The notes under the pieces were generated by a model that was not told the origin of the DNA, ran no database searches, and saw nothing but the letters and a program-made list of their open reading frames with translations. Positions 24,866-33,795 of a stretch of DNA of 64,000 nucleotides are shown one piece after another (the stretch's first letter is position 1; each line of letters starts with the position of its first letter). Origin of the DNA: Flavobacterium psychrophilum (GTDB lineage Bacteria; Bacteroidota; Bacteroidia; Flavobacteriales; Flavobacteriaceae); the NCBI GenBank assembly GCA_001708385.1, contig CP012388.1, positions 2,170,001-2,234,000 of the forward strand, written 5' to 3'. The translations under genes and the position numbers were made by a program.

Positions 24866-24873
24866 CAAATATA
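24866..24873 (-). promoter_or_regulatory. -7 element upstream of the threonine dehydrogenase gene
   Basis: TATATTTG on the minus strand (CAAATATA as read), 20 bp before the ATG at 24845. Nothing else is seen in the AT-rich 280-bp intergenic stretch except the divergent plus-strand element at 25099. Confidence 0.45.
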
Positions 24874-25098
24874 CTGCTTTCGCATTATCATTTTCATTCT
24901 CTTATTACCCTGTTGTAACATTTTTTTGAAAGATTGTGATTTTAAAAGCCGCATCACTGCATTATCCTGAAAATTAAATTTAGTTTCAGCCTTACTGTAA
25001 TATTGTAATTTATAGTAAGCATCATGTAAGAAGCACAAGCATTATTAAAACTTTCCAAAGAATTAACCCACGGCAACTGCATATTGGCCTAACATTTG

Positions 25099-25106
25099 TA
25101 AATTTG
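25099..25106 (+). promoter_or_regulatory. -7 element upstream of the lipoprotein-mfd pair
   Basis: TAAATTTG matches TAnnTTTG, 18 bp before the ATG of the lipoprotein gene. Confidence 0.45.
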
Positions 25107-25124
25107 CTTTTTCAACCCTGAAAC

Positions 25125-25775
25125 ATGAAATACCTGAAACTCATTATGCTTTGCTGCACGGCAGTACTGCTTTTTTCGTGCAAAGATGACGAAGCACAAC
25201 GCAGGGCCGAGACTGTAAAGACAGCTAAACAAAACGATTCTATACTAAAAGTAATAAGCGAAAACTGGAGGTTTAATGTAGCACCTGTTAGCCCAAAGGT
25301 TTCAGAATACTTAAATCCCTGGAACGAATGGCGCCAGTATATAGACGAGATAAGCCAGAAACCGACGGGCTCTCTTACTGCATACAAGGAAAAAACAAAA
25401 AACATTGTAAGCAAATCACAGCAGCTTAACAACAACATTCCTGCATTTTATAACAAGCCGCAACTACGCTCACGTATAGCTGTGCTTATTACAAAAACGC
25501 AATCGCTTTCAACGTATATTAACGTAGATGTTATTCCTGACAAAAAGGTAATAAGCCTGATAAAAGAGATTACTCACGAAACCACAGCATTACAAAATCA
25601 GATGGATGAGCTGGTTCGTAAAAGCGAAATACCAAAAGAAACAGGCGAAGAGGAAATGCTAAAAGCACTGGATACAGTGCGTATGGCAAACCCCGATATG
25701 TTGCCGCCACAATCGCAAACCACAACACCACGCCCTAACCCTGCCGCAATTATGGCAGGACGTAACAGAACATAA
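25125..25775 (+). CDS. Hypothetical lipoprotein upstream of mfd
   Basis: A 216-residue lipoprotein. The signal peptide ends in LLFSCKDD, a lipobox with the acylated Cys and acidic residues after it, as is typical for Bacteroidetes lipoproteins. The mature part is polar and helical, with YLNPWNEWRQYIDEISQKPTGSL and LITKTQSLSTYINVDVIPDKKVISLIKEI. I recognise no domain. The stop is only 2 bp before the GTG start of mfd, so it is co-transcribed with mfd, which is unexpected for a surface lipoprotein and a cytoplasmic repair factor. Confidence 0.8.
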   Translation: MKYLKLIMLCCTAVLLFSCKDDEAQRRAETVKTAKQNDSILKVISENWRFNVAPVSPKVSEYLNPWNEWRQYIDEISQKPTGSLTAYKEKTKNIVSKSQQLNNNIPAFYNKPQLRSRIAVLITKTQSLSTYINVDVIPDKKVISLIKEITHETTALQNQMDELVRKSEIPKETGEEEMLKALDTVRMANPDMLPPQSQTTTPRPNPAAIMAGRNRT

Positions 25776-25777
25776 CA

Positions 25778-28700
25778 GTGAAACCGGAAATTTTAGATAA
25801 ATACAGCCAGTCGGCCAAAGTAAAACAGATAGCTGCAGCACTGCAGCAGCGTGAGAACAAAATTCATATTAAAGGACTTTTGGGCTCGGCACTGTCATTT
25901 ATTATAGATCCGCTTTTCAGGCAGGCAGAACTGCCGTTTCTTCTTATCCTTAAAGATAAGGAAGAGGCTGCATATTACCTGAATGACCTGGAACAACTGG
26001 TTGGCGACCAGGATGTATTGTTTTATCCCGGATCATACCGCCGCCCGTATCAGATAGAAGAAACCGATAATGCTAACATACTTTTGCGTGCCGAAGTGCT
26101 TAACCGTATTAACTCCCGCAAAAAGCCTGCACTTATAGTATCATACCCCGAAGCACTGTTCGAAAAAGTAGTTACCCGTAAGGAACTTGAAAAGAACACC
26201 CTAAAAGTAGCTGTTGGCGATCAGGTTTCTATAGATTTCATAAATGAGGTATTATTTGAATACGAGTTTCGCCGTGTAGATTTTGTAACCGAACCCGGAG
26301 AATTCTCTGTTCGTGGGGGTATTGTCGATGTATTCTCTTTCTCTAACGATAATCCGTACCGTATAGAATTCTTCGGTAACGAAGTAGACAGTATTCGTAC
26401 GTTTGATGTTGCTTCCCAGCTTTCGCTGGATAAAAAGAACAAAATTACAGTTATACCTAACGTTGAGAACAAGCAGTTACAGGAAAAGCGTGAAAGCTTC
26501 CTGGAATACATCAACGAAAAAACGGTTATTTTCATTCAGAATACCGATGCTCTTTTTACCCAGCTCGATGTTCAGTTTAAAAAAGCCAACGAAGCTTTCG
26601 ACAAACTTTCTAAAGACATAAAGCACGCATCACCCGAAGAGCTATTCCTGAACCAGGAAACTTTTATAAAAAAGGCTTTAGACTTTACCATTGCCGAACT
26701 GGGTAGTAAAGCCATCTTTAAGACACAAAAAACTTTTGAATACCACATACAGCCGCAGCCGTCGTTTAACAAGCAGTTTGACTTATTGCTTAATAACCTG
26801 AGCGATAATCACGGTAATGGCTACAAGAACTATATATTTTGCAGTAACGAGGCGCAGGCAAAACGCTTTCACGATATTTTTGAAAGCCTTGACGAAGCCA
26901 ACCATGAAGATATCCGTAAGCAGTATAAAACCATTGTTTTCCCTATCTATGAAGGTTTTATAGACGAGGAAAACCAGATTGCATGCTATACAGATCACCA
27001 GATATTTGAGCGTTACCATAAATTCAGTATTAAGAATGGCTACTCTAAAAAAGGTGCCATTACGCTAAAGGAACTTAACTCATTATCGGTTGGCGATTAT
27101 GTAACCCACATAGATCACGGTATTGGTAAATTTGGCGGACTGCAAAAAATTCAGGTAGACGGTAAAACACAAGAAGCTATAAAACTTGTATATGCCGATA
27201 ATGATATTGTATATGTGAGCATTCACTCGCTGCACAAAATATCTAAATACAACGGTAAAGACGGTACACCGCCAAAAATATACAAACTGGGCAGCAATGC
27301 CTGGAAAGTGCTTAAGCAAAAAACCAAAGCGCGTGTTAAGCACATTGCGTTCAACCTTATTCAGCTGTACGCAAAAAGAAGGCTTGAAAAAGGCTTTCAA
27401 TATGCGCCAGACAGTTATCTTCAGGCCGAACTGGAATCGTCTTTTATTTATGAAGACACTCCCGACCAGATCACCGCAACACGCGACGTAAAAGCGGATA
27501 TGGAGAGCGAACGACCAATGGATCGCCTGGTATGTGGCGATGTTGGTTTTGGTAAAACAGAGGTTGCCATACGTGCCGCCTTCAAAGCAGTAGACAATGG
27601 CAAACAGGTTGCTATTTTAGTGCCCACCACGATACTGGCTTACCAGCATTACCGCACCTTTAGCGAAAGGCTTAAAGACATGCCGGTAAACATAAGTTAC
27701 CTTAACCGCTTCCGTACGGCAAAACAAAAATCAGAAACACTTAAAGGCCTTGCCGATGGTAAGCTTGATATTGTTATTGGTACTCACCAGCTGGTAAATA
27801 AAAACGTTCAGTTTAAAAACCTTGGGCTTTTAATTGTTGACGAAGAGCAAAAGTTTGGCGTTAACGTAAAAGACAAGCTGAAAACCATAGCCCAAAACGT
27901 AGATACCCTTACCCTTACTGCTACACCCATACCAAGAACACTTCAGTTCTCGCTTATGGCTGCGAGGGATCTATCTGTAATTACAACACCGCCCCCCAAC
28001 CGTTACCCCATAGAAACGCATGTGGTAGGCTTTAATGAGGAAGTAATACGCGATGCTGTTTCGTACGAGATTCAGCGTGGCGGGCAGGTATTCTTTATCA
28101 ACAACCGTATAGAGAATATTAAGGAAGTTGCCGGTATGATACAGCGCTTGGTTCCTGGTGCCAAAGTTGGCGTGGGGCACGGGCAGATGGACGGTAAAAA
28201 GCTCGAAGAACTTATGCTTGCTTTTATGAACGGAGAGTTTGACGTGTTGGTAGCCACTACCATCATTGAAAGCGGACTGGACGTACCTAATGCCAATACC
28301 ATATTTATTAATAACGCTAATAATTTCGGACTATCTGACCTTCACCAAATGCGTGGACGTGTAGGCCGAAGCAATAAAAAAGCATTCTGCTATTTTATCA
28401 CACCGCCCTATTCTGCAATGACAGATGATGCGCGTAAGCGTATACAGGCGTTAGAGCAGTTTAGCGAACTAGGCAGCGGATTTAACATAGCTATGAAAGA
28501 CCTTGAAATTCGTGGCGCGGGAGATTTACTTGGTGGTGAACAAAGCGGATTTATAAACGAAATTGGTTTTGAAACCTACCAGAAGATCATGAATGAGGCC
28601 ATTGATGAACTTAAAGAAAATGAGTTTAAAGACCTGTATGATGATGTGGAAGCCGAGACAGAAAAAGAATACGTAAAAGATATTCAGATTGATACCGATT

Positions 28701-29140
28701 TTGAACTATTGTTCCCTGACGAATATGTAAATAATATTACCGAGCGTCTTAACCTGTACAATGAGCTTGGATCGATTAAAGACGAGGAAGGCCTTGTAGC
28801 CTTTGAAGCCAAACTGGTTGACCGTTTTGGTGCGTTACCTAAACAGGCACAGGCGCTGCTTATAAGCATGCGCATAAAATGGATAGCCACCAAGATGGGA
28901 CTCGAAAAACTGGTGCTTAAACAGGGTAAAATGGTTGGATATTTTGTAGGCGACCAACAATCAGACTATTATCAGTCGCCGGCTTTCCGTAAGGTGCTGC
29001 AATTTGTGCAAAGACACCAGACGCTGGCCAAAATGAAAGAGAAGCAAACCAAAAACGGACTCAGGCTGCTTCTTACTTTTGAAAATATCAAATCGCTCAA
29101 GAAAGCCCTGGATCTGCTGGAAATGGTGTTTGAAGTATAA
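25778..29140 (+). CDS. mfd: Transcription-repair coupling factor Mfd
   Basis: A 1120-residue ATPase that displaces stalled RNA polymerase from DNA lesions and recruits UvrA. The N-terminal UvrB-like part includes LLILKDKEEAAYYLNDLEQ, the RNA-polymerase-interacting domain is around YVTHIDHGIGKFGGLQ, and the RecG-like translocase has Walker A GDVGFGKTEVAIRAAF, DEEQ in IVDEEQKFGV, TATPIPRTLQFS and GRVGRSNKKAFCYF. The C-terminal part ends in a TRCF domain. The start codon is GTG at 25778, 2 bp after the lipoprotein gene; the length is typical. Confidence 0.97.
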   Translation: MKPEILDKYSQSAKVKQIAAALQQRENKIHIKGLLGSALSFIIDPLFRQAELPFLLILKDKEEAAYYLNDLEQLVGDQDVLFYPGSYRRPYQIEETDNANILLRAEVLNRINSRKKPALIVSYPEALFEKVVTRKELEKNTLKVAVGDQVSIDFINEVLFEYEFRRVDFVTEPGEFSVRGGIVDVFSFSNDNPYRIEFFGNEVDSIRTFDVASQLSLDKKNKITVIPNVENKQLQEKRESFLEYINEKTVIFIQNTDALFTQLDVQFKKANEAFDKLSKDIKHASPEELFLNQETFIKKALDFTIAELGSKAIFKTQKTFEYHIQPQPSFNKQFDLLLNNLSDNHGNGYKNYIFCSNEAQAKRFHDIFESLDEANHEDIRKQYKTIVFPIYEGFIDEENQIACYTDHQIFERYHKFSIKNGYSKKGAITLKELNSLSVGDYVTHIDHGIGKFGGLQKIQVDGKTQEAIKLVYADNDIVYVSIHSLHKISKYNGKDGTPPKIYKLGSNAWKVLKQKTKARVKHIAFNLIQLYAKRRLEKGFQYAPDSYLQAELESSFIYEDTPDQITATRDVKADMESERPMDRLVCGDVGFGKTEVAIRAAFKAVDNGKQVAILVPTTILAYQHYRTFSERLKDMPVNISYLNRFRTAKQKSETLKGLADGKLDIVIGTHQLVNKNVQFKNLGLLIVDEEQKFGVNVKDKLKTIAQNVDTLTLTATPIPRTLQFSLMAARDLSVITTPPPNRYPIETHVVGFNEEVIRDAVSYEIQRGGQVFFINNRIENIKEVAGMIQRLVPGAKVGVGHGQMDGKKLEELMLAFMNGEFDVLVATTIIESGLDVPNANTIFINNANNFGLSDLHQMRGRVGRSNKKAFCYFITPPYSAMTDDARKRIQALEQFSELGSGFNIAMKDLEIRGAGDLLGGEQSGFINEIGFETYQKIMNEAIDELKENEFKDLYDDVEAETEKEYVKDIQIDTDFELLFPDEYVNNITERLNLYNELGSIKDEEGLVAFEAKLVDRFGALPKQAQALLISMRIKWIATKMGLEKLVLKQGKMVGYFVGDQQSDYYQSPAFRKVLQFVQRHQTLAKMKEKQTKNGLRLLLTFENIKSLKKALDLLEMVFEV

Positions 29141-29238
29141 GAAATTTACATCTTGTTAAAAGTTGTTAAAAGCCTTTATAAATTGGTTAAAAATAGGTTA
29201 AATCCTACTTTTTAGAAATAGTTAGCAAAGTGAAAATA

Positions 29239-29246
29239 TATATTTG
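29239..29246 (+). promoter_or_regulatory. -7 element of the 29273 lipoprotein
   Basis: TATATTTG, 26 bp before the ATG. Confidence 0.5.
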
Positions 29247-29272
29247 CGCACTAACAATTTAATACCAATATA

Positions 29273-29656
29273 ATGAAAAACCCAATCACTTATTTGCTTG
29301 TTGCTTTTATGGCACTTACTTCACTTACTTCATGTTCAAGTGACGATGATAACAAAGGCTCAAGAGAAATCAGATATGAAATTACAGGAGAATTCTCAGG
29401 AGAGTCTCTTGATGCGACTTACACAGTTAACAATGGTGCTACAAATGATGAAGTAACTTCACTTCCGTGGAGCTATACATTTACAGCAAATGCTGACACA
29501 AGAGCGGTTAGCTTTTCCGCCGGTGGTTTTGGAGCAGTACCCGGAGAAAAAATAACAATTAAAATATTCCAGGGGGATACTCAAAAAGCATCTGTAGAAG
29601 GAACAGCAAATTCTGATGGAATTGTAGCTGTTGTTTCAAATGCTACAATTAACTAA
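29273..29656 (+). CDS. Small hypothetical lipoprotein
   Basis: A 127-residue lipoprotein. The signal peptide MKNPITYLLVAFMALTSLTSC ends in the lipobox SLTSC, followed by SSDDDNKG, a Bacteroidetes surface-export style. The remaining 95 residues form a compact beta-sandwich-like domain, with IRYEITGEFSGESLDATYTVNN, ITIKIFQGDTQKASVEGTANSDG. No family is recognised; similar small domains with a conserved surface-lipoprotein signal are common. It has its own promoter and terminator. Confidence 0.8.
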   Translation: MKNPITYLLVAFMALTSLTSCSSDDDNKGSREIRYEITGEFSGESLDATYTVNNGATNDEVTSLPWSYTFTANADTRAVSFSAGGFGAVPGEKITIKIFQGDTQKASVEGTANSDGIVAVVSNATIN

Positions 29657-29670
29657 AACAAACAATTATC

Positions 29671-29704
29671 AAAAAAGGGTTAAGCATTGCTTAACCCTTT
29701 TTTG
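29671..29704. terminator. Bidirectional terminator
   Basis: AAAAAAGGGTTAAGC-att-GCTTAACCCTTTTTT between convergent genes; T runs occur on both strands. Confidence 0.85.
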
Positions 29705-29706
29705 TT

Positions 29707-30825
29707 TTATTCTAATCCCTTCCACCATTCGGTAAACACCTCATCCTTGGTAAGGCTCGCTTTTTGGCCAATCATAGGGGTTATTAATGTCATATTTTGT
29801 TTTTTGGCCTCTACCGAAACCCTTAGTATCGGTTCATCCCAGTCGTGAAGGCCAAGAGAGAATTTTGCCCAGTGCACCGGCATAAGCTTTTTAGCTTGTA
29901 GTTCCTGTGCAGCCTTTACCACCTGCTCGGGCATCATGTGTATGTATTTCCAGTATTCGTTGTACTGGCCGCATTCTAATATAGCAAGGTCAAACGGGCC
30001 ATATTTATCGCCTATGGCTTTATAATGCGTGTCGTAGCCTGAATCTCCACCCAAATATAAATTCAGCGTAGGCGTCTTTAAAACAAATGACGACCATATT
30101 GCTGTATTACGTTTTAAGCCCCTTCCGGAGAAATGGCGTGCCGGTGTGATATGCACAACAAAACCATCTCCCAAATCAATAGTTTCATTCCAATCGCGCT
30201 CTTCGATTGTTGAAAGATCAAAGCCCCAGCGTTCAAAATGTTCCCCGGTACCAAGTCCTGTTATTATCTTTTTTACTTTGCCCTTTAGCTTAAGCACCGT
30301 ATCATAATCCAGGTGATCCCAATGGTCATGCGATATGAAAAGGATATCAATTTCCGGGAAATCATCAACTGTATATACATCGCTACCTTTAAATGCCTTC
30401 GTTGTAAAGCTTATAGGAGATGCTGCTCCGCTAAAAACAGGATCCATAAGCACCGTTTTACCATCGGCCTGAATAAAGTAAGACGAATGCCCAAACCATA
30501 TTATTACATTTTCGGAGGGTTCTAAATTCTTAAGATCTGTTTTTTGCGAAGGGAGTACTCTTTTAGGCTTATCCCTCTTGCTTTTATTAAAGAAAAATTC
30601 CTTCAGCACTTTAGCCATACTTACGCCCTCGGCAAGATCGGGTGTATGGTTGAGATTCTGAAAAGAACCGTCTTTATAGTTGGGTGAAAGTTCCACCTTT
30701 TTAAGCCTTTCGCCTTGGGGCTTTCTTCCAAACTTTGGTGTCTGCATAAAAACAAAAACACCTGCAACAATAAGTGCAACTACAATAGCTAGTATCATAA
30801 ATATCTTTTTAAGTCTTTTTTTCAT
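29707..30825 (-). CDS. Metallo-beta-lactamase fold hydrolase (NAPE-PLD/UlaG-like), membrane anchored
   Basis: A 372-residue protein with an N-terminal hydrophobic anchor (RLKKIFMILAIVVALIVAGVFVF) and a metallo-hydrolase domain. The metal site is LFISHDHWDHLDYDTV (HxHxDH), followed by HITPARHFSGRGL, LYLGGDSGYDTHY and MPVHWAKFSLGLHDWDEP. This is the pattern of the N-acylphosphatidylethanolamine phospholipase D-like family, which often hydrolyses lipids or cyclic phosphodiesters; its substrate is not known. An in-frame GTG 5 codons upstream is less likely than the ATG at 30825. The upstream operator suggests control by the TetR regulator next to it. Confidence 0.88.
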   Translation of the reverse strand: MKKRLKKIFMILAIVVALIVAGVFVFMQTPKFGRKPQGERLKKVELSPNYKDGSFQNLNHTPDLAEGVSMAKVLKEFFFNKSKRDKPKRVLPSQKTDLKNLEPSENVIIWFGHSSYFIQADGKTVLMDPVFSGAASPISFTTKAFKGSDVYTVDDFPEIDILFISHDHWDHLDYDTVLKLKGKVKKIITGLGTGEHFERWGFDLSTIEERDWNETIDLGDGFVVHITPARHFSGRGLKRNTAIWSSFVLKTPTLNLYLGGDSGYDTHYKAIGDKYGPFDLAILECGQYNEYWKYIHMMPEQVVKAAQELQAKKLMPVHWAKFSLGLHDWDEPILRVSVEAKKQNMTLITPMIGQKASLTKDEVFTEWWKGLE

Positions 30826-30850
30826 TTGTTTTTGGTTCACTATATAAATA

Positions 30851-30870
30851 TAGACTGACTAATCACTCTA
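30851..30870. promoter_or_regulatory. Operator TAGACTGACTAATCACTCTA upstream of the hydrolase
   Basis: A near-perfect 20-bp palindrome: arms TAGACTGA and TCACTCTA differ in one position. A second copy is at 31447-31466 in the TetR start region. Confidence 0.6.
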
Positions 30871-30886
30871 CATGTTTTAAAAAAAT

Positions 30887-31462
30887 TTAGGCAATCATAG
30901 CCCATAACATATCAAATCCGTCATCTATAACTTTTTGTTTTTGAACGTCTGTAAGTTTTGCTTTGGTTAAATATTGGCTTATACCAAAAAGATGGCTGGA
31001 CATTACAGATAGCACAAATTCTATATCCCTGTTTTTGATGGTTCCGCTTTGCATAGCCTCCTCTATCTCATGGCAACTTCTGCTGATTTGTTTTTTAATT
31101 TCTTCAGGAGAAAGCAATCCTGCAAAAGGCGAGGTATGAAACTGCTGGATAAAGTAAAATTCATCCTGATTTTGTAACGCCCATGCTAACACTTCTGTAA
31201 ACTGAATCCTGAATCGTTCTTTTATATCCGTAGTCGTTTCCGCTTTTGACCATATGTATTCAGACATTCTGCTTTTAATATCTATATACAGGCTAACTAC
31301 AAGATCTTCCTTGGTTTTGTAGTAATGAAAGAGTGTGCCATTGGCTACACCGGCTTCTTTAGCAATTTTACTGGTAGGTGTTCCGTGAAAGCCATGCTGA
31401 ACGAACAGCCTAAGGGCCGCCGCTAACAAATCTTTTCTTTTATCTACAGATTGACTAATCAC
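30887..31462 (-). CDS. TetR family transcriptional regulator
   Basis: A 191-residue repressor. The N-terminal helix-turn-helix is KDLLAAALRLFVQHGFHGTPTSKIAKEAGVANGTLFHYYKTKEDLV, the classic TetR pattern. The C-terminal ligand domain (about 60-191) is helical. Its GTG start (MISQSVDK) overlaps the operator at 31447-31466 and is 5 bp from a TATCTTTG element, so the transcript may be leaderless. The metallo-hydrolase gene lies 61 bp downstream on the same strand, and an equivalent operator lies before it, so the regulator probably represses both itself and the hydrolase. Confidence 0.9.
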   Translation of the reverse strand: MISQSVDKRKDLLAAALRLFVQHGFHGTPTSKIAKEAGVANGTLFHYYKTKEDLVVSLYIDIKSRMSEYIWSKAETTTDIKERFRIQFTEVLAWALQNQDEFYFIQQFHTSPFAGLLSPEEIKKQISRSCHEIEEAMQSGTIKNRDIEFVLSVMSSHLFGISQYLTKAKLTDVQKQKVIDDGFDMLWAMIA

Positions 31463-31466
31463 TCTA
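31447..31466. promoter_or_regulatory. Operator CAGATTGACTAATCACTCTA at the TetR gene start
   Basis: It shares the core TGACTAATCACTCTA with the site at 30851. It lies over the GTG start and directly abuts a -7 element, so binding would block transcription of the regulator itself. Confidence 0.6.
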
Positions 31467-31474
31467 CAAAGATA
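31467..31474 (-). promoter_or_regulatory. -7 element of the TetR gene
   Basis: TATCTTTG on the minus strand (CAAAGATA as read), abutting the operator. Confidence 0.45.
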
Positions 31475-31517
31475 TGTAGTTTTATAATGCGATTAACATG
31501 GTATATAAAATAATTAA

Positions 31518-31543
31518 AAAACCCTTCTTAAAAGAAGGGTTAG
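31518..31543 (-). terminator. Terminator of the ACT-domain gene
   Basis: AACCCTTCTT pairs with AAGAAGGGTT; on the minus strand a T run follows. Confidence 0.7.
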
Positions 31544-31580
31544 TATATTGTTTCGTGTGTGTGTTAAAAGGCAATAATTA

Positions 31581-32240
31581 TTAAAGGCTCTTCAGGTCTT
31601 TAATAACTTTAAAGGCAAGGTCTACTTCCTGCTCGCTTACAAGAATTGTAAATTCGTACGATGTAGAAATTACTTCACTGATGATAATTCCTTCCCAGGC
31701 AAGACGCTGAAATATGTAGTAATATACTCCTGGCGTAGAAATGTTGTCTTTAGGAAGCTTAACGGTAATAGATGCTAAATTCTCTGTACGTTCAATTTGC
31801 TTTTCGTCAGCAAAAAGGCGGTCTACAGTTGCGTTCATTGATGAACTTACTACAATATTAGTTTCGTTTACACCACGAGAAGATGTATAAAACACTTCCG
31901 GGTTTGCATTAATACTGGTAATAAGTTCGGCCTGTTTGTTCAGGATAGTGTCTGAAACTGCAAAAGTGTAGTCTGTAAGCGATGAACGAACTGTTATTTC
32001 GCCAATGCCCCTTAGTACTTTTACAATTTTGTGATTTACCCTAAAATCAAGATCTTCAGAAAGCCTCTTCAAAGACATTACCACAGCACCCTGCTTTACA
32101 TCCTTTCCAAGTTCCTGCTCCAGTTCCGGCATCATGTTTCGCGCTAGCGAAGTAAGGTTAATAATACCCTGAGAAAGCGCGCTCAACAAAAATGGTTTTG
32201 TTTTAATGTAGTGCTCTACTACAGATGAAATTGTCTTCAT
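31581..32240 (-). CDS. ACT-like domain protein related to aspartate kinase C-terminus
   Basis: A 219-residue cytoplasmic protein. The N-terminal third (MKTISSVVEHYIKTKPFLLSALSQGIINLTSLARNMM) is helical, and the rest looks like ACT regulatory domains, e.g. IVKVLRGIGEITVRSSLTDYTFAV and ENLASITVKLPKDNISTPGVYYYIFQRLAWEGIIISEVISTSYEFTILVSEQ. It lacks the kinase domain. The strand/helix order and GVYYYIFQRLAWEGI match the ACT fold in aspartate kinases, but a ligand is not known. The start at 32240 is preferred over one 18 codons upstream. Confidence 0.7.
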   Translation of the reverse strand: MKTISSVVEHYIKTKPFLLSALSQGIINLTSLARNMMPELEQELGKDVKQGAVVMSLKRLSEDLDFRVNHKIVKVLRGIGEITVRSSLTDYTFAVSDTILNKQAELITSINANPEVFYTSSRGVNETNIVVSSSMNATVDRLFADEKQIERTENLASITVKLPKDNISTPGVYYYIFQRLAWEGIIISEVISTSYEFTILVSEQEVDLAFKVIKDLKSL

Positions 32241-32273
32241 ACCTAAATAATTGAGTTGTAGCTGTTTTGCCAA

Positions 32274-32281
32274 CAAATATA
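32274..32281 (-). promoter_or_regulatory. -7 element of the ACT-domain gene
   Basis: TATATTTG on the minus strand (CAAATATA as read), 33 bp before the ATG at 32240. Confidence 0.45.
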
Positions 32282-32472
32282 AAAAAATAAACAATTTGTT
32301 AAATATTTAACAATGTTAATTTACCAAAACGACTTTTCCTTAAATAATATGTAAAATGTGAGTATTGTCTATGTGACTACAAGCTGATTTGCCAGTATTT
32401 ACACTAAAAAGTGTATAGCTCTGAATATGTTATACGGACAGTTATTTGTAGTTATGTCTTAAAATTTCCGTG

Positions 32473-32832
32473 TTAAAAATGAAAAAATGCATCTTCCAAA
32501 TGATCGATTTCAAAGGCTTTTCCGTTTTTACATACAGAAATAATATCAAAGCGGACATCTACATCCAGATCGTTCTGAATTATATATTCGTTAATAGCTT
32601 TAACAAGCAACTGTATTTTTTTTGGCTTTACAAATTCCTGCGGTAAACCATACTCTGCCGATGATCGTGTTTTTACCTCAACAACGGCAAGCATATCTCC
32701 TTTTTTGGCAATAATATCAATCTCGGCTTTTAAAAATACCCAGTTGGTTTGTAAAATAGCGTATCCATTTTTTTGCAGATAGTCTACCGCCATTTCTTCG
32801 CCCAGCTTGCCTAAGTCGTTATGCTCTGCCAT
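32473..32832 (-). CDS. YraN family protein (UPF0102)
   Basis: A 119-residue small protein of the YraN/UPF0102 family with an endonuclease-like fold. The conserved AVDYLQKNGYAILQTNWVF leads into AEIDIIAKKGDMLAVVEVKTRSSAEYGLP, where Glu-Ile-Asp and the Glu-Val-Lys pair are the family signature. It probably has a role in nucleic acid or DNA processing, although the function is not proven. Its start overlaps the stop of the S66 peptidase gene by one base, so they are transcribed together. Confidence 0.9.
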   Translation of the reverse strand: MAEHNDLGKLGEEMAVDYLQKNGYAILQTNWVFLKAEIDIIAKKGDMLAVVEVKTRSSAEYGLPQEFVKPKKIQLLVKAINEYIIQNDLDVDVRFDIISVCKNGKAFEIDHLEDAFFHF

Positions 32833-33785
32833 CAGTCAAACGTAATTTTAGATCCCGATGCGGTTACATCCAGTGTAACCTGTTTTCCAAAAACAAGGGC
32901 GCGGTTATCTTTGATATGTCCTGCCGGAAAGTTAAAACAAATAGGAATTTTATATTCTTTTGTGATATCCTGAATTATTTGCAGCGCATCATGTCCCCAA
33001 GGGATATCGTTATCGCGCATCTTAGTCATTCCGCCAATAATAATACCTTTTACATCTTTAAAATAGCCGTTGCGTTCCAAATTCATCATCATACGGTCTA
33101 TATGGTACAGGTATTCATCAAGATCTTCAATAAATATAATCTTTCCTTTGTAATCTGCTTCCGAAGGAGAACCCATGATACTGTATAGCACAGAGAGGTT
33201 TCCGCCTATTAGTTCGCCATGTGCCTTCCCTGTTTTATTATAGGCATGCGCCGGAATTGTGTAGTCTATTTTACCACCAAACAATCCCTTCTTTAAACCT
33301 TCAATAGCTTCAGGGGTTGCCCCGCCTACGCTAATGCATGCTATAGAATGCAGCGTGGCAATATCAAAATTATTAATATGGCTGTGCAGTACGGTAACAT
33401 CGCTAAAGCCTACTATCCATTTTGGGTTTTGTTTAAATTTGCTGAAGTTAAGCCTGTCTATCATGCGCACGGTGCCGTAACCGCCTTTTGCACTCCATAT
33501 CGCTTTTATAGAAGGATTATCCAGCATTTGCTGAAAATCGGTCGCCCTTTGCCAGTCCTGCCCTGCCAGCTGATTGTTATCCAGTCCTACTGTTTTACCT
33601 ATTACAACATTTAGTCCCCAACTTTTTAGCAGTTTAATAGCTGGCTGTAGTGGAGCCATATCTACCTTACGGGCTGTAGCAAGTATGCCTACAGTATCTC
33701 CCTTTTTAAGGTATGGAGGAATTTTTACAGTCTGGGCAACAGCAATATTAGCAAATAACAGGAGGATAACTAAGCGTAAAGGCAT
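32832..33785 (-). CDS. S66 family LD-carboxypeptidase, secreted
   Basis: A 317-residue exported peptidase. The N-terminal signal (MPLRLVILLLFANIAVAQ) precedes the LD-carboxypeptidase domain. The catalytic Ser is in WIVGFSDVTVLH, the family's GxSD motif; Glu and His are in LIGGNLSVLYSIMGSP and, near the C terminus, IPICFNFPAGHIKDNRA. Such enzymes cleave L,D-peptide bonds of peptidoglycan in the periplasm; some members act on other peptides. An earlier in-frame start would add 48 residues that lie within the previous gene. The next gene, yraN, overlaps by 1 bp. Confidence 0.92.
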   Translation of the reverse strand: MPLRLVILLLFANIAVAQTVKIPPYLKKGDTVGILATARKVDMAPLQPAIKLLKSWGLNVVIGKTVGLDNNQLAGQDWQRATDFQQMLDNPSIKAIWSAKGGYGTVRMIDRLNFSKFKQNPKWIVGFSDVTVLHSHINNFDIATLHSIACISVGGATPEAIEGLKKGLFGGKIDYTIPAHAYNKTGKAHGELIGGNLSVLYSIMGSPSEADYKGKIIFIEDLDEYLYHIDRMMMNLERNGYFKDVKGIIIGGMTKMRDNDIPWGHDALQIIQDITKEYKIPICFNFPAGHIKDNRALVFGKQVTLDVTASGSKITFD

Positions 33786-33795
33786 TATAAAATGT

